From: Pavlovales sp. CCMP2436
Lineage: Eukaryota; Haptophyta; Pavlovophyceae; Pavlovales
NCBI GenBank assembly: GCA_026770615.1
Contig: MU631623.1
Location: 78,677 to 93,483 of the forward strand
Direction: 5' to 3'
Length of the DNA: 14,807 nucleotides
This document shows positions 6,844 through 14,654 of this stretch, piece by piece. Made by a program: the position numbers and the translations under genes. Under the pieces are notes generated by a model. The model did no database searches. It was not told the DNA's origin and saw nothing but the letters and a program-made list of their open reading frames with translations. Position 1 is the stretch's first letter. Every line of letters begins with the position of its first letter.

Positions 6844-8514
6844 ATGGAGCTCACAGACAAGCGCGTGATCGAGATCTTCCTCACGGCGCGGAGCATCCCG
6901 GCGCTCGGCTCGGAGGCGCTGCGCGCCGAGCGCGCGGCCTTTGCTCTTGCTCGCTACCGCCCGCTGCTCGAGCCGCCGCGCACCGCCGCAGTCGCGCGCT
7001 CGGGGGCACTCTCCACGTGGTTCCTCGATATCCTCGGCGCCGCCTCACCCGAGACCGTGTGCGCCGATATGCTCGTGCTTGAGTACGCGCGCGCCCCAAA
7101 AAGGCGCTGCGCCCTTTGCTCTCTGGCCCTTACTCCACTATGCTGTGCGACTCCTAGAGGCCTCTCTGCCCCCTCCCCCTGCTAATGCACTGTGCTGTGC
7201 AACTCCTAGCTTTGTCACGGCGGCTGTCTGGCACTCCTCAGAGTACGCGCGCGCTCTCGCGCTCCTCGCCAAGGCCTTTGACTGGCGGCTGAAACCGTTG
7301 CTGCTCGCGCTTGGGCTCGACGCGCAGCCGCCGTCGACGCGCGCAATCGAGGTGCTGTTTGTGCGTTGATGGTCTCCGCCTCGTCTGCTCACTCATCCGC
7401 TCACCTTCCTTCCCCCCCCATCCCCCCCCCCCCCTCTCACCCACCCCCCATGCTAGGTGTGCGTCTGGCTCTTGGCGCACGCGCGGCTGACCTGCGCCGA
7501 CGATCTGGCCATCTTGCTGGTGCCGTCGCTCAAGCGCTTCGTCCAGACCTTTCTCGGCGGGCGAGACCTTGCGCGGGCGCAGGCCCTGGAGCTCCTCGCA
7601 GAGGTCGCCATTCGCGCGCCGTCCCTCTCCGACACGCTCGCGCCCGTCTTCTGGCACGCGCTGCTGCTCGACACCATGCCGCTGCGCGAGCAGGCCACCG
7701 CGCTCTGCTTCGATGTGCTCTTCGTACTCCTCGGCCGTGGTGTGCTAGCGGAGGACTCGGGCGGGGCGCGCAGCGGGGACGGGGCGCGCGGCTTTGGCGC
7801 TATGCTCCCCTTCCTCCCGCGCATGCTTGCCGCGCCGTCCGCGCTCATGCAGCGCGCGACCGTTGCGGGCGTGTCGCGGCTTTGTTGGCACGCTTCGAAG
7901 GACGCGCGCTTCGAAGCGGCTGTGATCGGCGTGATGGAGGACGAGTGCTTCCTGGATGAGTGCTTGGTAAATGCTTCGATCGCTCGGAGATGTACGGGTC
8001 TCGGGGTGTACCGTACTTCCCGACTGCCCGATCCTGACTGTCTGCTCCTGGCTGTCTGCTCCTGACTGTCCGCTCCTGACCCCCCCCCCCTGGATCTCAG
8101 CTCCAGCTCGTGCTGAGGTACGTGGACACATCATCTCGCGCTGAGGTCCAAGGGGCTGCCAGCAGGGCGACAGCAGGCCCGAGCGCGCGACGCACCGTGC
8201 TTACCGCTGAGGACAACTGCGAGATAATCAAGGATATCGATCACGCGCTGAGCTGCCTCGACGAGGGCGTGATCGCCGACGCCGCCGTCTATGTGGTGGT
8301 GGCCGCACTCAGCAACGAGGCGATCGACCCGCGCACGGCCGAGGGCTTTGGCGCGCACGACTCGCACAAGCGCCGCGCGCTGCACGAGCTTGTCCGCCGG
8401 CTGGCCAGCCCCGAGCTGCGCGCGCAGCTCGCCGAGAGCGTCGGTTCAACGTCTGCCGACCTTTTTTCGTTCGCGCCCGACCCTAGCCATGTGCGGGCTT
8501 GGCTCCAACTTTAA
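6844..8514 (+). CDS. Four-exon HEAT-type protein, condensin CAP-G (Cnd3-domain)-like
   Basis: Proposed exons are 6844-7082, 7210-7360, 7457-7966 and 8101-8514, with GT-AG introns of 127, 96 and 134 nt. All phases agree and give 437 residues. The third donor (TTG|GTAAAT) and acceptor (GATCTCAG|CTCC) are the clearest. The middle, VPSLKRFVQTF, ALELLAEVAI, ATALCFDVLFVLLGRGVL and FLDECLLQLVLRYVD, follows the pattern of the Cnd3 region of condensin subunit 3 (CAP-G): paired HEAT helices, a 'Dll..G' turn and an 'LL.LVL.Y.d' helix. CAP-G helps load condensin on mitotic chromosomes and is usually about 900-1,100 residues long. Here the N-terminal HEAT half is absent, so the gene is truncated, has unseen 5' exons, or belongs to another HEAT family. 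Ends at TAA. Confidence 0.6.
7083..7209 (+). other. Intron 1 of the HEAT gene
   Basis: Donor CTTGA|GTACGC and acceptor ACTCCTAG|CTTTG, phase 2, giving ...DMLVL-D-FVTAAVW. The acceptor-like word GCTGTGC(A/G)ACTCCTAG occurs twice (about 7141 and 7193), so an upstream alternative acceptor is possible. Chosen because it joins the two protein-like frames without a stop. Confidence 0.6.
7361..7456 (+). other. Intron 2 of the HEAT gene
   Basis: Donor CTGTTT|GTGCGT and acceptor CATGCTAG|GTGTGC, phase 0. A long C-rich tract (7408-7449) precedes the acceptor. A donor slightly upstream at GAG|GTGCTG cannot be excluded. Confidence 0.6.
7967..8100 (+). other. Intron 3 of the HEAT gene, with a 14-bp minisatellite
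   Basis: Donor TGCTTG|GTAAAT and acceptor GGATCTCAG|CTCC, phase 0, with a C10 tract before the acceptor. Inside, a 14-bp unit (CTGACTGTCTGCTC and variants) is repeated 3.3 times at 8034-8080. Confidence 0.75.
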
Positions 8515-9187
8515 GGTTAAAGCTGTGTCAAGGTAGCTACTGGCAGCGCTGGAGCACCAGTTGCACGTGTGGGGCACCGAGTCGGTCGTACTGAGCCCCT
8601 CGTGACCATCTCGCTTTTCAAACTCATGGAAAGTTCTGCTGGCCTATCTATAGCATCGAGCTTCTCTCCGCGCGGAGTTAGTGTGGGCTAATGAATTACA
8701 ATTTTGCCGGGGATAATTCAAAGAGACCAAGAAGGCCAGCGATTAGGATGTTCTCTGAAATTCATGCTAAATTTATACTCAGTTCACTCAGACGCACTTA
8801 GCACACACACACACACACACATGTGAGCGCCAGACGGGGAGCTGTAGGTCTAGCGGTCGTCACGCCTCACTCAAAGATTAGGACGCGGGTTGGGCTCCCT
8901 GCGTCATTTCATCATGCATGCACTAAGCAGCTTAGTTATCTTAATTTTTCGCGCTAGCAACTACCAACAGCGAAGCTCGAAACCCAGCTTCAGGTACGGT
9001 CTGCTCGTCCAGCGCGCGTCGGACGTAAATTAAAAAATGGCGCTTTCCCGCCAAAAGTCTTAATCTCAAAAATAATGGCAAAAAAAAGAAAAAAGCCCGC
9101 TGCAGGCGTGGGGGCATCTAGGGGTGGGGGGGGGTGGGCAAGAACCAAGTCAATTGATACCACTCTCGATTACGACCAAACTCTAAA
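8515..9187. other. Intergenic spacer with a (CA)n microsatellite
   Basis: No gene is seen. The spacer holds a (CA)10 microsatellite at 8802-8821, a tRNA-like stretch at about 8841-8902 (listed separately), and A-rich and G-rich runs at 9074-9095 and 9120-9138 just before copy B. The latter may mark the insertion junction of the retroelement fragment. Confidence 0.5.
8841..8902 (+). other. Possible degenerate tRNA-like (SINE-head-like) sequence
   Basis: TAGGTCTAGCGGTC (8845-8858) resembles an RNA polymerase III A box, and GGGTTGGGCTCCC (8887-8899) resembles a B box with about two mismatches, at tRNA-like spacing. GCGGG / CCTGC can pair as a T-stem. No acceptor stem or clean anticodon arm can be drawn, so it is not a functional tRNA as read. 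Weak call. Confidence 0.2.
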
Positions 9188-11041
9188 ATGCTGCTAGTTA
9201 TCATATCTCCAAGACACCGAAATAGTGCGGAAATGTTCGTAAAGGAGACGCGACAGAGAGAAGATGAGAGATTTTTGCAAACGCGCTGTGGGCGATCACA
9301 TTCAACTCGACGGCACACACAAGGGTGGTACTGGGCTCAGCGCTGCTTCCCCGACGAGAACATCGACTTCTGCCTCGGCGTGGACAACGCCATCCTCAAG
9401 CAGACGTCTGTGGCGCTTGGCTGCGACCCGACCGGCTGCGACCCGACCACCGACTGGCTGGCGCACAAGCGCCTCTACCTACCGACGCGCCTGACCGGCC
9501 TCGGCTTACCCTCGCTCTCCGAGACGCGCTCGACCGCCTTCGTCGCGTCGGCGGCACGCGCAGCGACCTCCTTCCTCGATCAGCACGATGCGACGGGCAC
9601 AGTGACGGTGCACGGCGTCCTCGAGTGGCCGTCGATCGCGGAGCGAATCGGGCGTGACTCCTTCGCCGCACCCGGGTCGCAGGGCTGGCGGAAGTTCGGC
9701 GACTCCGGCTCACGCCTCGGCGCGGCAATCATCGCGACCGGCACCGCCCTGCGCGCTCGCGTGCCAACCGGGTACACGGCCGAGCTCCGCGTGCTACGTG
9801 TGCCCCCAGAGGAGATGGGCCTGCGCGGCAAGGGGCTGCACGGCGCCGGCCTGCAGGCGTCCATCACGTCGGACCTTCAGCAGATTGAGCACGAGACGCT
9901 GAGTGAGCAGCTCGCGCACCGGCCGCGTGGAGACCGCCAGATGCAGCTCTTCCGCAACATCTCGCGCGAGAGCATGATCGTCTTCACGGTACTCCCTGTC
10001 GGTCTCGCCAAGGTGCCCAACGACGAGTGGACCGAGATATCCGCACGCGCCCTCGGCCTCCCGAGCCCCGCGTGCGCTCACCTCGTCGGGCGCCCACTCC
10101 CTCAGGTCTCCGGCCGCAACACCACACACGTCGACCTCTACGGTGACACGCTCGCTGCAGCCACCAATTTCCAGGGCGGCCACTTCGCCAAGCTCCAGCA
10201 CGACCCCGTCGCCAGGGCGGTCGCGCGCTTCGCGACCGTGTATGGCTGCACCCAAGCCCAGGCGGAGAACTCAGAGATTTTCGGCTCCGTTCTGCGGCAG
10301 AACTCCGGTTCGATGCGGACCGAGGAGGCGCTTCTCCTCGCGCGCGCGGCTACTGTCGACGTCTATGTGGAGCTCGACCAGCCTGATGGACAGGCCGCCG
10401 TTGGTCACATCGTCGAGATGAAGACTGTCCACTACGGCCTGACGCACTACAACGCGGTCGCACCGACGCGCGGCTACGCGGTAGAAACCCGCTCTGGCAA
10501 GCTCGACGCTGAGCGCAGGAGGCAGCTCCAGCAGACCGACCGCGAGGTTTTCGGCACTCGAGAGGGCCAGGTGGGACCGATGGAGCAGCGCCTCGACGGC
10601 TTCCCCCCCGTCATCGGCATAGCGACCGGCGGCTTCGGGGAGCAGTCAAAGAGCCTCGACAACCTGCTCAAAAACTTTGCTGGCATGGGTGCGGAGACGT
10701 GGATGGGCAAGCTCAGCGCGCCGACGACGATGCAGGCGCGCAACACGCTTCTCGTGCTCATGCGCAAGGAGCTCGGAGTGATCGTGGCGCGCGGCCACGC
10801 CAGGCTCATCCTTGCCCGCGCGCGCTCGCTGCACACGCAGACTGCGCGCGCGGCCGCTGGTGCCCGGGGTGCACCTTGGTTCCAGCGCACCGGCCGCTCG
10901 GCAAACGGGCCCGAGGACGCCCCTGCGCACGCGAACGGCGCGTACCGTGACGACAACTGGCGCAGCCACAATGCCGACCTGGGCGCACGCCTCGGCCGCG
11001 GTGGCCGTGGCGGCCGCGGCAGACAGGGCACACGCACCTAA
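9188..11041 (+). CDS. Copy B: RT thumb-like plus PD-(D/E)XK nuclease-like protein, 5'-truncated retroelement
   Basis: A 617-codon frame. Residues 1-45 look non-coding; convincing protein begins near WYWAQRCFPDENID (47-60). KRLYLPTRLTGLGLPSLSET (94-113) followed by AFVASAARA matches the segment after the palm in many protist non-LTR reverse transcriptases (usual form LP.R.GGLGL.S....A...AS). No catalytic Y/F-x-D-D palm is present, as expected after 5' truncation of a LINE. Next come GGHFAKLQHDP (330-340), EIFGSVL (363-369), VDVYVELD (390-397) and IVEMKT (408-413). D391, E410 and K412 form a PD-(D/E)XK-type signature, a likely DNA nickase or nuclease. The tail ends in an RGG-like stretch (GRGGRGGRGRQG, 603-614) that may bind RNA. 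Copy A at 2.0-3.3 kb keeps the same motifs. The nuclease role is inferred, not shown. This frame is intact only from the thumb onward. Confidence 0.65.
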   Translation: MLLVIISPRHRNSAEMFVKETRQREDERFLQTRCGRSHSTRRHTQGWYWAQRCFPDENIDFCLGVDNAILKQTSVALGCDPTGCDPTTDWLAHKRLYLPTRLTGLGLPSLSETRSTAFVASAARAATSFLDQHDATGTVTVHGVLEWPSIAERIGRDSFAAPGSQGWRKFGDSGSRLGAAIIATGTALRARVPTGYTAELRVLRVPPEEMGLRGKGLHGAGLQASITSDLQQIEHETLSEQLAHRPRGDRQMQLFRNISRESMIVFTVLPVGLAKVPNDEWTEISARALGLPSPACAHLVGRPLPQVSGRNTTHVDLYGDTLAAATNFQGGHFAKLQHDPVARAVARFATVYGCTQAQAENSEIFGSVLRQNSGSMRTEEALLLARAATVDVYVELDQPDGQAAVGHIVEMKTVHYGLTHYNAVAPTRGYAVETRSGKLDAERRRQLQQTDREVFGTREGQVGPMEQRLDGFPPVIGIATGGFGEQSKSLDNLLKNFAGMGAETWMGKLSAPTTMQARNTLLVLMRKELGVIVARGHARLILARARSLHTQTARAAAGARGAPWFQRTGRSANGPEDAPAHANGAYRDDNWRSHNADLGARLGRGGRGGRGRQGTRT

Positions 11042-11133
11042 ATGGACGTGAGCGTTGTGTGTGTGTGAGGGGGAGGGGGGGGGAACCTGTGGCAATTGCT
11101 ACGAGTTCACCACCAACCTCACCTCTACCACCA

Positions 11134-11232
11134 ACCACCACCATCCCTGCTACCAGGACTAACGTCTGACGTCGACCAAGTCAGTGAGTGAACAACACCT
11201 GTTGAACCATGCTGGGCCGCTATATATATATA
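11134..11232 (+). repeat. 99-bp dispersed repeat, family 1, copy 1
   Basis: From ACCACCACCATCC through GGACTAACGTCTGACGTCGA, CAAGTCAGTGAGTGAACAAC, ACCTGTTGAACCATGCTG and GCCGC to a (TA)n end. The copy at 12220-12316 differs at about four positions plus the TA length. The inner part also serves as the left inverted end of the element at 11156-11685. Confidence 0.9.
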
Positions 11233-11685
11233 AACGAAACAAAAAGCAGAACAAGACATGTGAAATGTGATTAGCACAATTAGTATAATAGGTAGTGCAT
11301 AATGGGATGTTCTGCAGTAGTGTCGTCGGCACTCGATAACTAACCTTAATAAAGGTACCCCCCATCATCATTGGAATCTGGAACCGACTGGAACCCCCGG
11401 GGTACCTTGAAAACAACTACATTAACTGAGTTCACTTTTCACTTTTGTTATACTGTAGTCGTGGAAAGGTATTAAGCAATTGGTATAGCTAAGGAGCGGG
11501 AGAGAAGTTGGGATTGCGTACGAACCCGCCTGCCCGCTCTCCCTTCCCGAACCTCGCCTCAGATCCAGCAAGTTAGTCGCCCGGAGATAGCGGGGATGCT
11601 TTTAATAATAATTATTATTAGCGGCTCAGCATGGTTCAACATGTGGTGTTTACCCACTGACTTGGTCGACGTCAGACATTAGTCC
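11156..11685. mobile_element. MITE-like element with about 66-bp terminal inverted repeats
   Basis: The left end GGACTAACGTCTGACGTCGA (from 11156) returns as the reverse complement ending TCGACGTCAGACATTAGTCC at 11685. The ends match over about 66 bp with roughly six mismatches, and the inner ends run into TATATA and AATAATAATT. The interior has no transposase-like frame. I could not find a clear target-site duplication. Confidence 0.65.
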
Positions 11686-11782
11686 CATTTTAAAAATTAC
11701 AGCGCGCTAGCTGTATAGTTATTTTCTTCCAACTGACAAGTAGAAAATTTACTAGTTATTCTCTTCCAAAAATAATTAAATA

Positions 11783-11948
11783 CAGGGGATCGCGGGCGAT
11801 AAGAAGGGCGAATCTTGAGCTTGAGGCTGAGCTTCCTAGCAAATTACATGCAAACAATGCTTAAATTTGCTTAAAGTACATGCAAATAATGCAAAAAACG
11901 AGGCACAGCTTCTTAACACTACGGCTTCTTATTGCCCGCGACACCCTG
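11783..11948. mobile_element. 166-bp MITE-like element with CAGGG ends
   Basis: The left end CAGGGGATCGCGGGCGATAAGAAG and the right end CTTCTTATTGCCCGCGACACCCTG are inverted repeats of 24 bp with about three to four mismatches. Inside, TACATGCAAACAATGC and TACATGCAAATAATGC form a short direct repeat. CAGGG-type ends are known from several DNA transposon groups, but no superfamily can be assigned without target-site evidence. Confidence 0.65.
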
Positions 11949-12219
11949 CAGTAGAACCATGAAAATGCTCCAAACGGACCATTCGACGAGAAACAGCTTT
12001 TGTATATAATGAAGGGGGGTTCGGGCTGGCGGTACGTTTCAAGTTCAAGTCAGGCTGATCTTAGCGCTCCGACGCAGGCTCCTACGCGCTACGCCGAAGT
12101 GGGGAGCTGGTAGAAGTCGAGATTTGGTATATTATATTACACCGTATATACTGCTGAGCCAATTATTATTATTACTCCGTATTCGTGCGTGGGAACATGG
12201 CGAGTGGGGGGGGGTCTGT

Positions 12220-12316
12220 ACCACCACCATCCTTGCTGCCAGGACTAACGTCTGACATCGACCAAGTCAGTGAGTGAACAACACCTGTTGAACCATGCTG
12301 AGCCGCTATATATATA
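12220..12316 (+). repeat. 99-bp dispersed repeat, family 1, copy 2 (solo end)
   Basis: Near copy of 11134-11232 in the same orientation, including the CCACCACCATCC flank and the terminal TATATATA. No inverted partner is close by, so it is a solo terminus or half of an element cut by later insertions. Confidence 0.9.
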
Positions 12317-12428
12317 GTCTCAGTTACGACCCGGCCACCCAGCGCCTTCTCTGTTGCGTGTTGGCATGAAGCTTTCAGACCCAGACCTGTTGAAAACTGC
12401 GGAGCCGCTAAGAATTAGCACACCATTT

Positions 12429-12756
12429 AGAACAGTCAGACGCCAGCTTGAATCCCTATTTGAAATATAGCTCCGGCCATGCGCAGCTGCTGCTGCTCGC
12501 GCGCTTGAGCGCGCTGGCCCCGATCGTCGCCCAGCGTGGGAACACGACAAACAGCAACCAGCAGATCATTTCCCTAAAAGCCCTTGCCCGGACACATTAC
12601 CGGAGATCCATCGGCACGGGCGGTGGCGCCTAAGCCAGCGCAGCCAACTAAGGCACACAGCAGGCAATGAGCGACGCAGCACTCAGACCAGCACAACTTT
12701 CAGAACAGTCAGACGCCAGTTTGTATATCCCTATCCGCAACATTTATAACTCCGGC
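12429..12756 (+). repeat. Family 2 repeat copies
   Basis: 12429-12478 (AGAACAGTCAGACGCCAGCTTG to CTCCGGCC) and 12710-12756 are direct repeats of each other. The segment 12623-12735 (TGGCGCC, CCAGCGCAGCCAACTAAGGC, AGACCAGCACAACTTTC) parallels 4171-4300, 8 kb away. A GC-richer unrelated stretch lies between (12479-12622). Confidence 0.7.
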
Positions 12757-13202
12757 CCGACGCACCTGATTCCCGTCGGAAATGACGTCAACAAGTTTCC
12801 GACCTAGCCTTCTGGACCGGCGGTAGAAGTAGTTAATCGTTGGCAACAATTCGACCGCAATTCCCGCAGGCCTTCAATGCTTCATATATTAATACTTTTG
12901 GGAATCACGGGCCTGTTATACCGAGCATGCTGATTGCGGTTGCAGCATGTTAGGAGCTCTGGCGGCTCAGCGCATGATGATAATAGGTACATACCAGGTA
13001 TGCTTGCAAACTGCACGTGCACCCGCCCATGACCCATCACTAAAGCTGTATTGATCACACAATTCAGGCGTGCCCCATTAGCGGTGATGAGATTTCATTT
13101 TCTTACGTCGACCAAGTCTGAGTGAACACCTCCTATGCTAACTAAAGCTGAGCCGCTAATGATAACAAATCAATTGCCAGTGGCGCGTTAAAAAAGACAC
13201 AT

Positions 13203-13589
13203 TTAAGCGAACCCCTTCGGGATGCGAACAACGCTCCCCATGATGCGCTCCACTGTGTGACGGGTCTCGTTACACTGCGCCCACTTATGGATGATTGCCA
13301 GCGCGCTCTTCTTATTGCGCACACGCGGCATATCACGCTGGCCATGATAAACCGTCGGAGCCGTTAGCAGCGGCGGCAAGATCATGGCGCACGCCTTAGC
13401 ATCCACATTATAGTGCAGCGTGACTGCCGCGGACCCTGGCGCCAGCCAGGGTACAGTCTCGACGATCCCCAATTCTGCGTCGCTGTGGACCCCGCCCGAG
13501 CTGAGCCGCCTTTGCATCAGAAGGACCTGTGCATCATAAACGTTATCCGAATGACACTGATTTTCAGTTTTTTGGCGGTTGATTCCCAA
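13203..13589 (-). CDS. Coding fragment, possibly the C-terminal end of the glycosyltransferase gene
   Basis: A 128-codon minus-strand frame. From about 13526 inward it is GC-richer and protein-like: SSGGVHSDAELGIVETVPWL, then APTVYHGQRDMPRV, ending KGFA-stop. A preceding CACAG|GTCC at 13527 could be a splice acceptor. The order 'G.V.TV.wL ... P.vVYHg.RD.P' loosely recalls the C-terminal region of the glycosyltransferase type decayed just upstream at 14075-14654 on the same strand. This is inference. The phases of the obvious donor (14075) and this acceptor do not match. Confidence 0.35.
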   Translation of the reverse strand: MGINRQKTENQCHSDNVYDAQVLLMQRRLSSGGVHSDAELGIVETVPWLAPGSAAVTLHYNVDAKACAMILPPLLTAPTVYHGQRDMPRVRNKKSALAIIHKWAQCNETRHTVERIMGSVVRIPKGFA

Positions 13590-13783
13590 CTTAGTAGTTG
13601 ACTAGTTGCAATATTTGAAAAGTAACAAAAGTTACAATATATATTATTTACGTTGAGGTAGGGCTGGTCGTTCTCGCGGCAAAAGTGGTCGTTCACGAGC
13701 CCCCTTTTGCGCTTGCCCCATGAGTTTGATGAGCATGCGTGACAGATGCAGGACTGCTTTCGCAGGACCAAAGATCGTCCCTG

Positions 13784-13813
13784 TTGTTGTATATTTATTA
13801 AAATATACAACAA
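13784..13813. repeat. Small hairpin, 13-bp perfect stem
   Basis: TTGTTGTATATTT (13784-13796) and AAATATACAACAA (13801-13813) pair perfectly around an ATTA loop. It is AT-rich with no terminator-like context. Confidence 0.8.
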
Positions 13814-13916
13814 AGGTGAGCTGTATATAAAAAATGAAATCAAAACAGAGGTGAGCAGAGGGGGGATGAGAATAAACCAAGACTCGAGTGCGCCAATATC
13901 CTTCACCCTGTTATAG

Positions 13917-13946
13917 TATATATATACATATATATATATATATATT
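13917..13946. repeat. (TA)n microsatellite
   Basis: A TA dinucleotide run with one CA interruption, at the inner edge of the right family 1 end. The other family 1 copies also end in TA runs, so it is part of that pattern. Confidence 0.85.
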
Positions 13947-14074
13947 AGCGGTTCATCATGGTTCATCAGGAGGTGTTCACACACAGACTTGGTCGACGTC
14001 AGATATCAGGCTTGGCAGCAGGGGTGGTAGAGGCGAACGTAGCAATATTTATAATATCATAGTAGAGTACGTAC

Positions 14075-14654
14075 CTCTGTTGGTAGTGAACGAACTTGCG
14101 TCCTTCACGCGCGCCGAGATGTTTTCACCATGACAGCGCGTGTACCGCTCCACATCCTCCACGCTCCCGGGTGGTCAGCGAAGAAGGTGAGACGCGGCTG
14201 CATGCCTGTGAATGGGTTTGCCTGGAAATAGATATCCCTGGAATCACAGTCTCGTAGGAGCGAGCACGAATCCATTTGAGGTAGAAGCCAAAGCGCTGGT
14301 TAAGATGCTGCCGACGTATCATCGGGTGCATCTCGTACGACGACGCGAATGGTGACGGACGAATGGCGCCGTACCCTGTATCATCCGTCGCGTAGCGAGC
14401 GCACGGCTCCTCAAAGTCGATGTCCACCGCGAACCGGCGCAGGAAGTCCACCGTGGACGGGCGCGCGGTGTGATGCAGCCCCATCACCACGTGTCCGTCG
14501 AAGCCGGTCGCGCGCAGCGTCTGGACGAATACGCCTAGGTGTTCCCTCTGAAACGTGCAGCCCACCGCGAGAACGGCCTGGCCGCCTTGCGGCGTGCGGA
14601 CGAGATCCCCATGTGCCAGCGGTATCGACGCTGCGGGCACCGATGCTTCAGGCG
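14075..14654 (-). pseudogene. Decayed glycosyltransferase gene, cut by the telomeric tract
   Basis: Reading leftward from the telomeric repeats, the minus strand is open as AVGCTFQREHLGVFVQTLRA, TGFDGHVVMGLHH, a CARYATDDTGYG stretch and NQRFGFYLKWIRARSYETVI. This is the N-terminal Rossmann-like pattern of algal and plant glycosyltransferases that continue '...tDvRDvyFQ.nPF'. The frame shifts near 14236, and the next frame reads DIYFQANPF, so the bases that should encode the first part of the D-V-R-D motif are missing. A second shift near 14165 leads to VEDVERYTRCHGENISARVK and a good donor CAGAG|GTACGT at 14075/14074. There is no ATG before the telomeric tract begins. Two frameshifts, a lost 5' end and a damaged DxD-type site argue for a pseudogene. 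The exact glycosyltransferase family is not identified. Confidence 0.6.

Larger units (their letters stand above)
11042..13103. other. AT-rich, gene-free zone packed with small inverted-repeat elements
   Basis: Base composition drops sharply after copy B. The stretch holds the elements listed at 11134-11232, 11156-11685, 11783-11948, 12220-12316, 12429-12478 and 12623-12756. GT- and G-rich runs (11055-11082) follow the copy B stop. The open frames here are short and unrecognised. Confidence 0.6.
13104..14010. mobile_element. Second family 1 inverted-repeat element, or two facing ends
   Basis: TACGTCGACCAAGTCTGAGTGAACACCTCCT (shown here only in outline, starting at 13104) and its reverse complement ending near 14010 (GGAGGTGTTCAC, GACTTGGTCGACGTCAGA) face each other. 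They share the subfamily word GAACACCTCCT, not seen in the other family 1 copies. Enclosed are a 13-bp-stem hairpin, a TA microsatellite and a minus-strand coding fragment. Either the element captured that fragment or its ends inserted separately. Confidence 0.5.

Noticed and set aside
13517..13984. 155-codon minus-strand ORF with an Ile/Tyr-rich start
   Set aside because: The start is translated from the TA microsatellite, and the remainder has no domain and crosses a hairpin.
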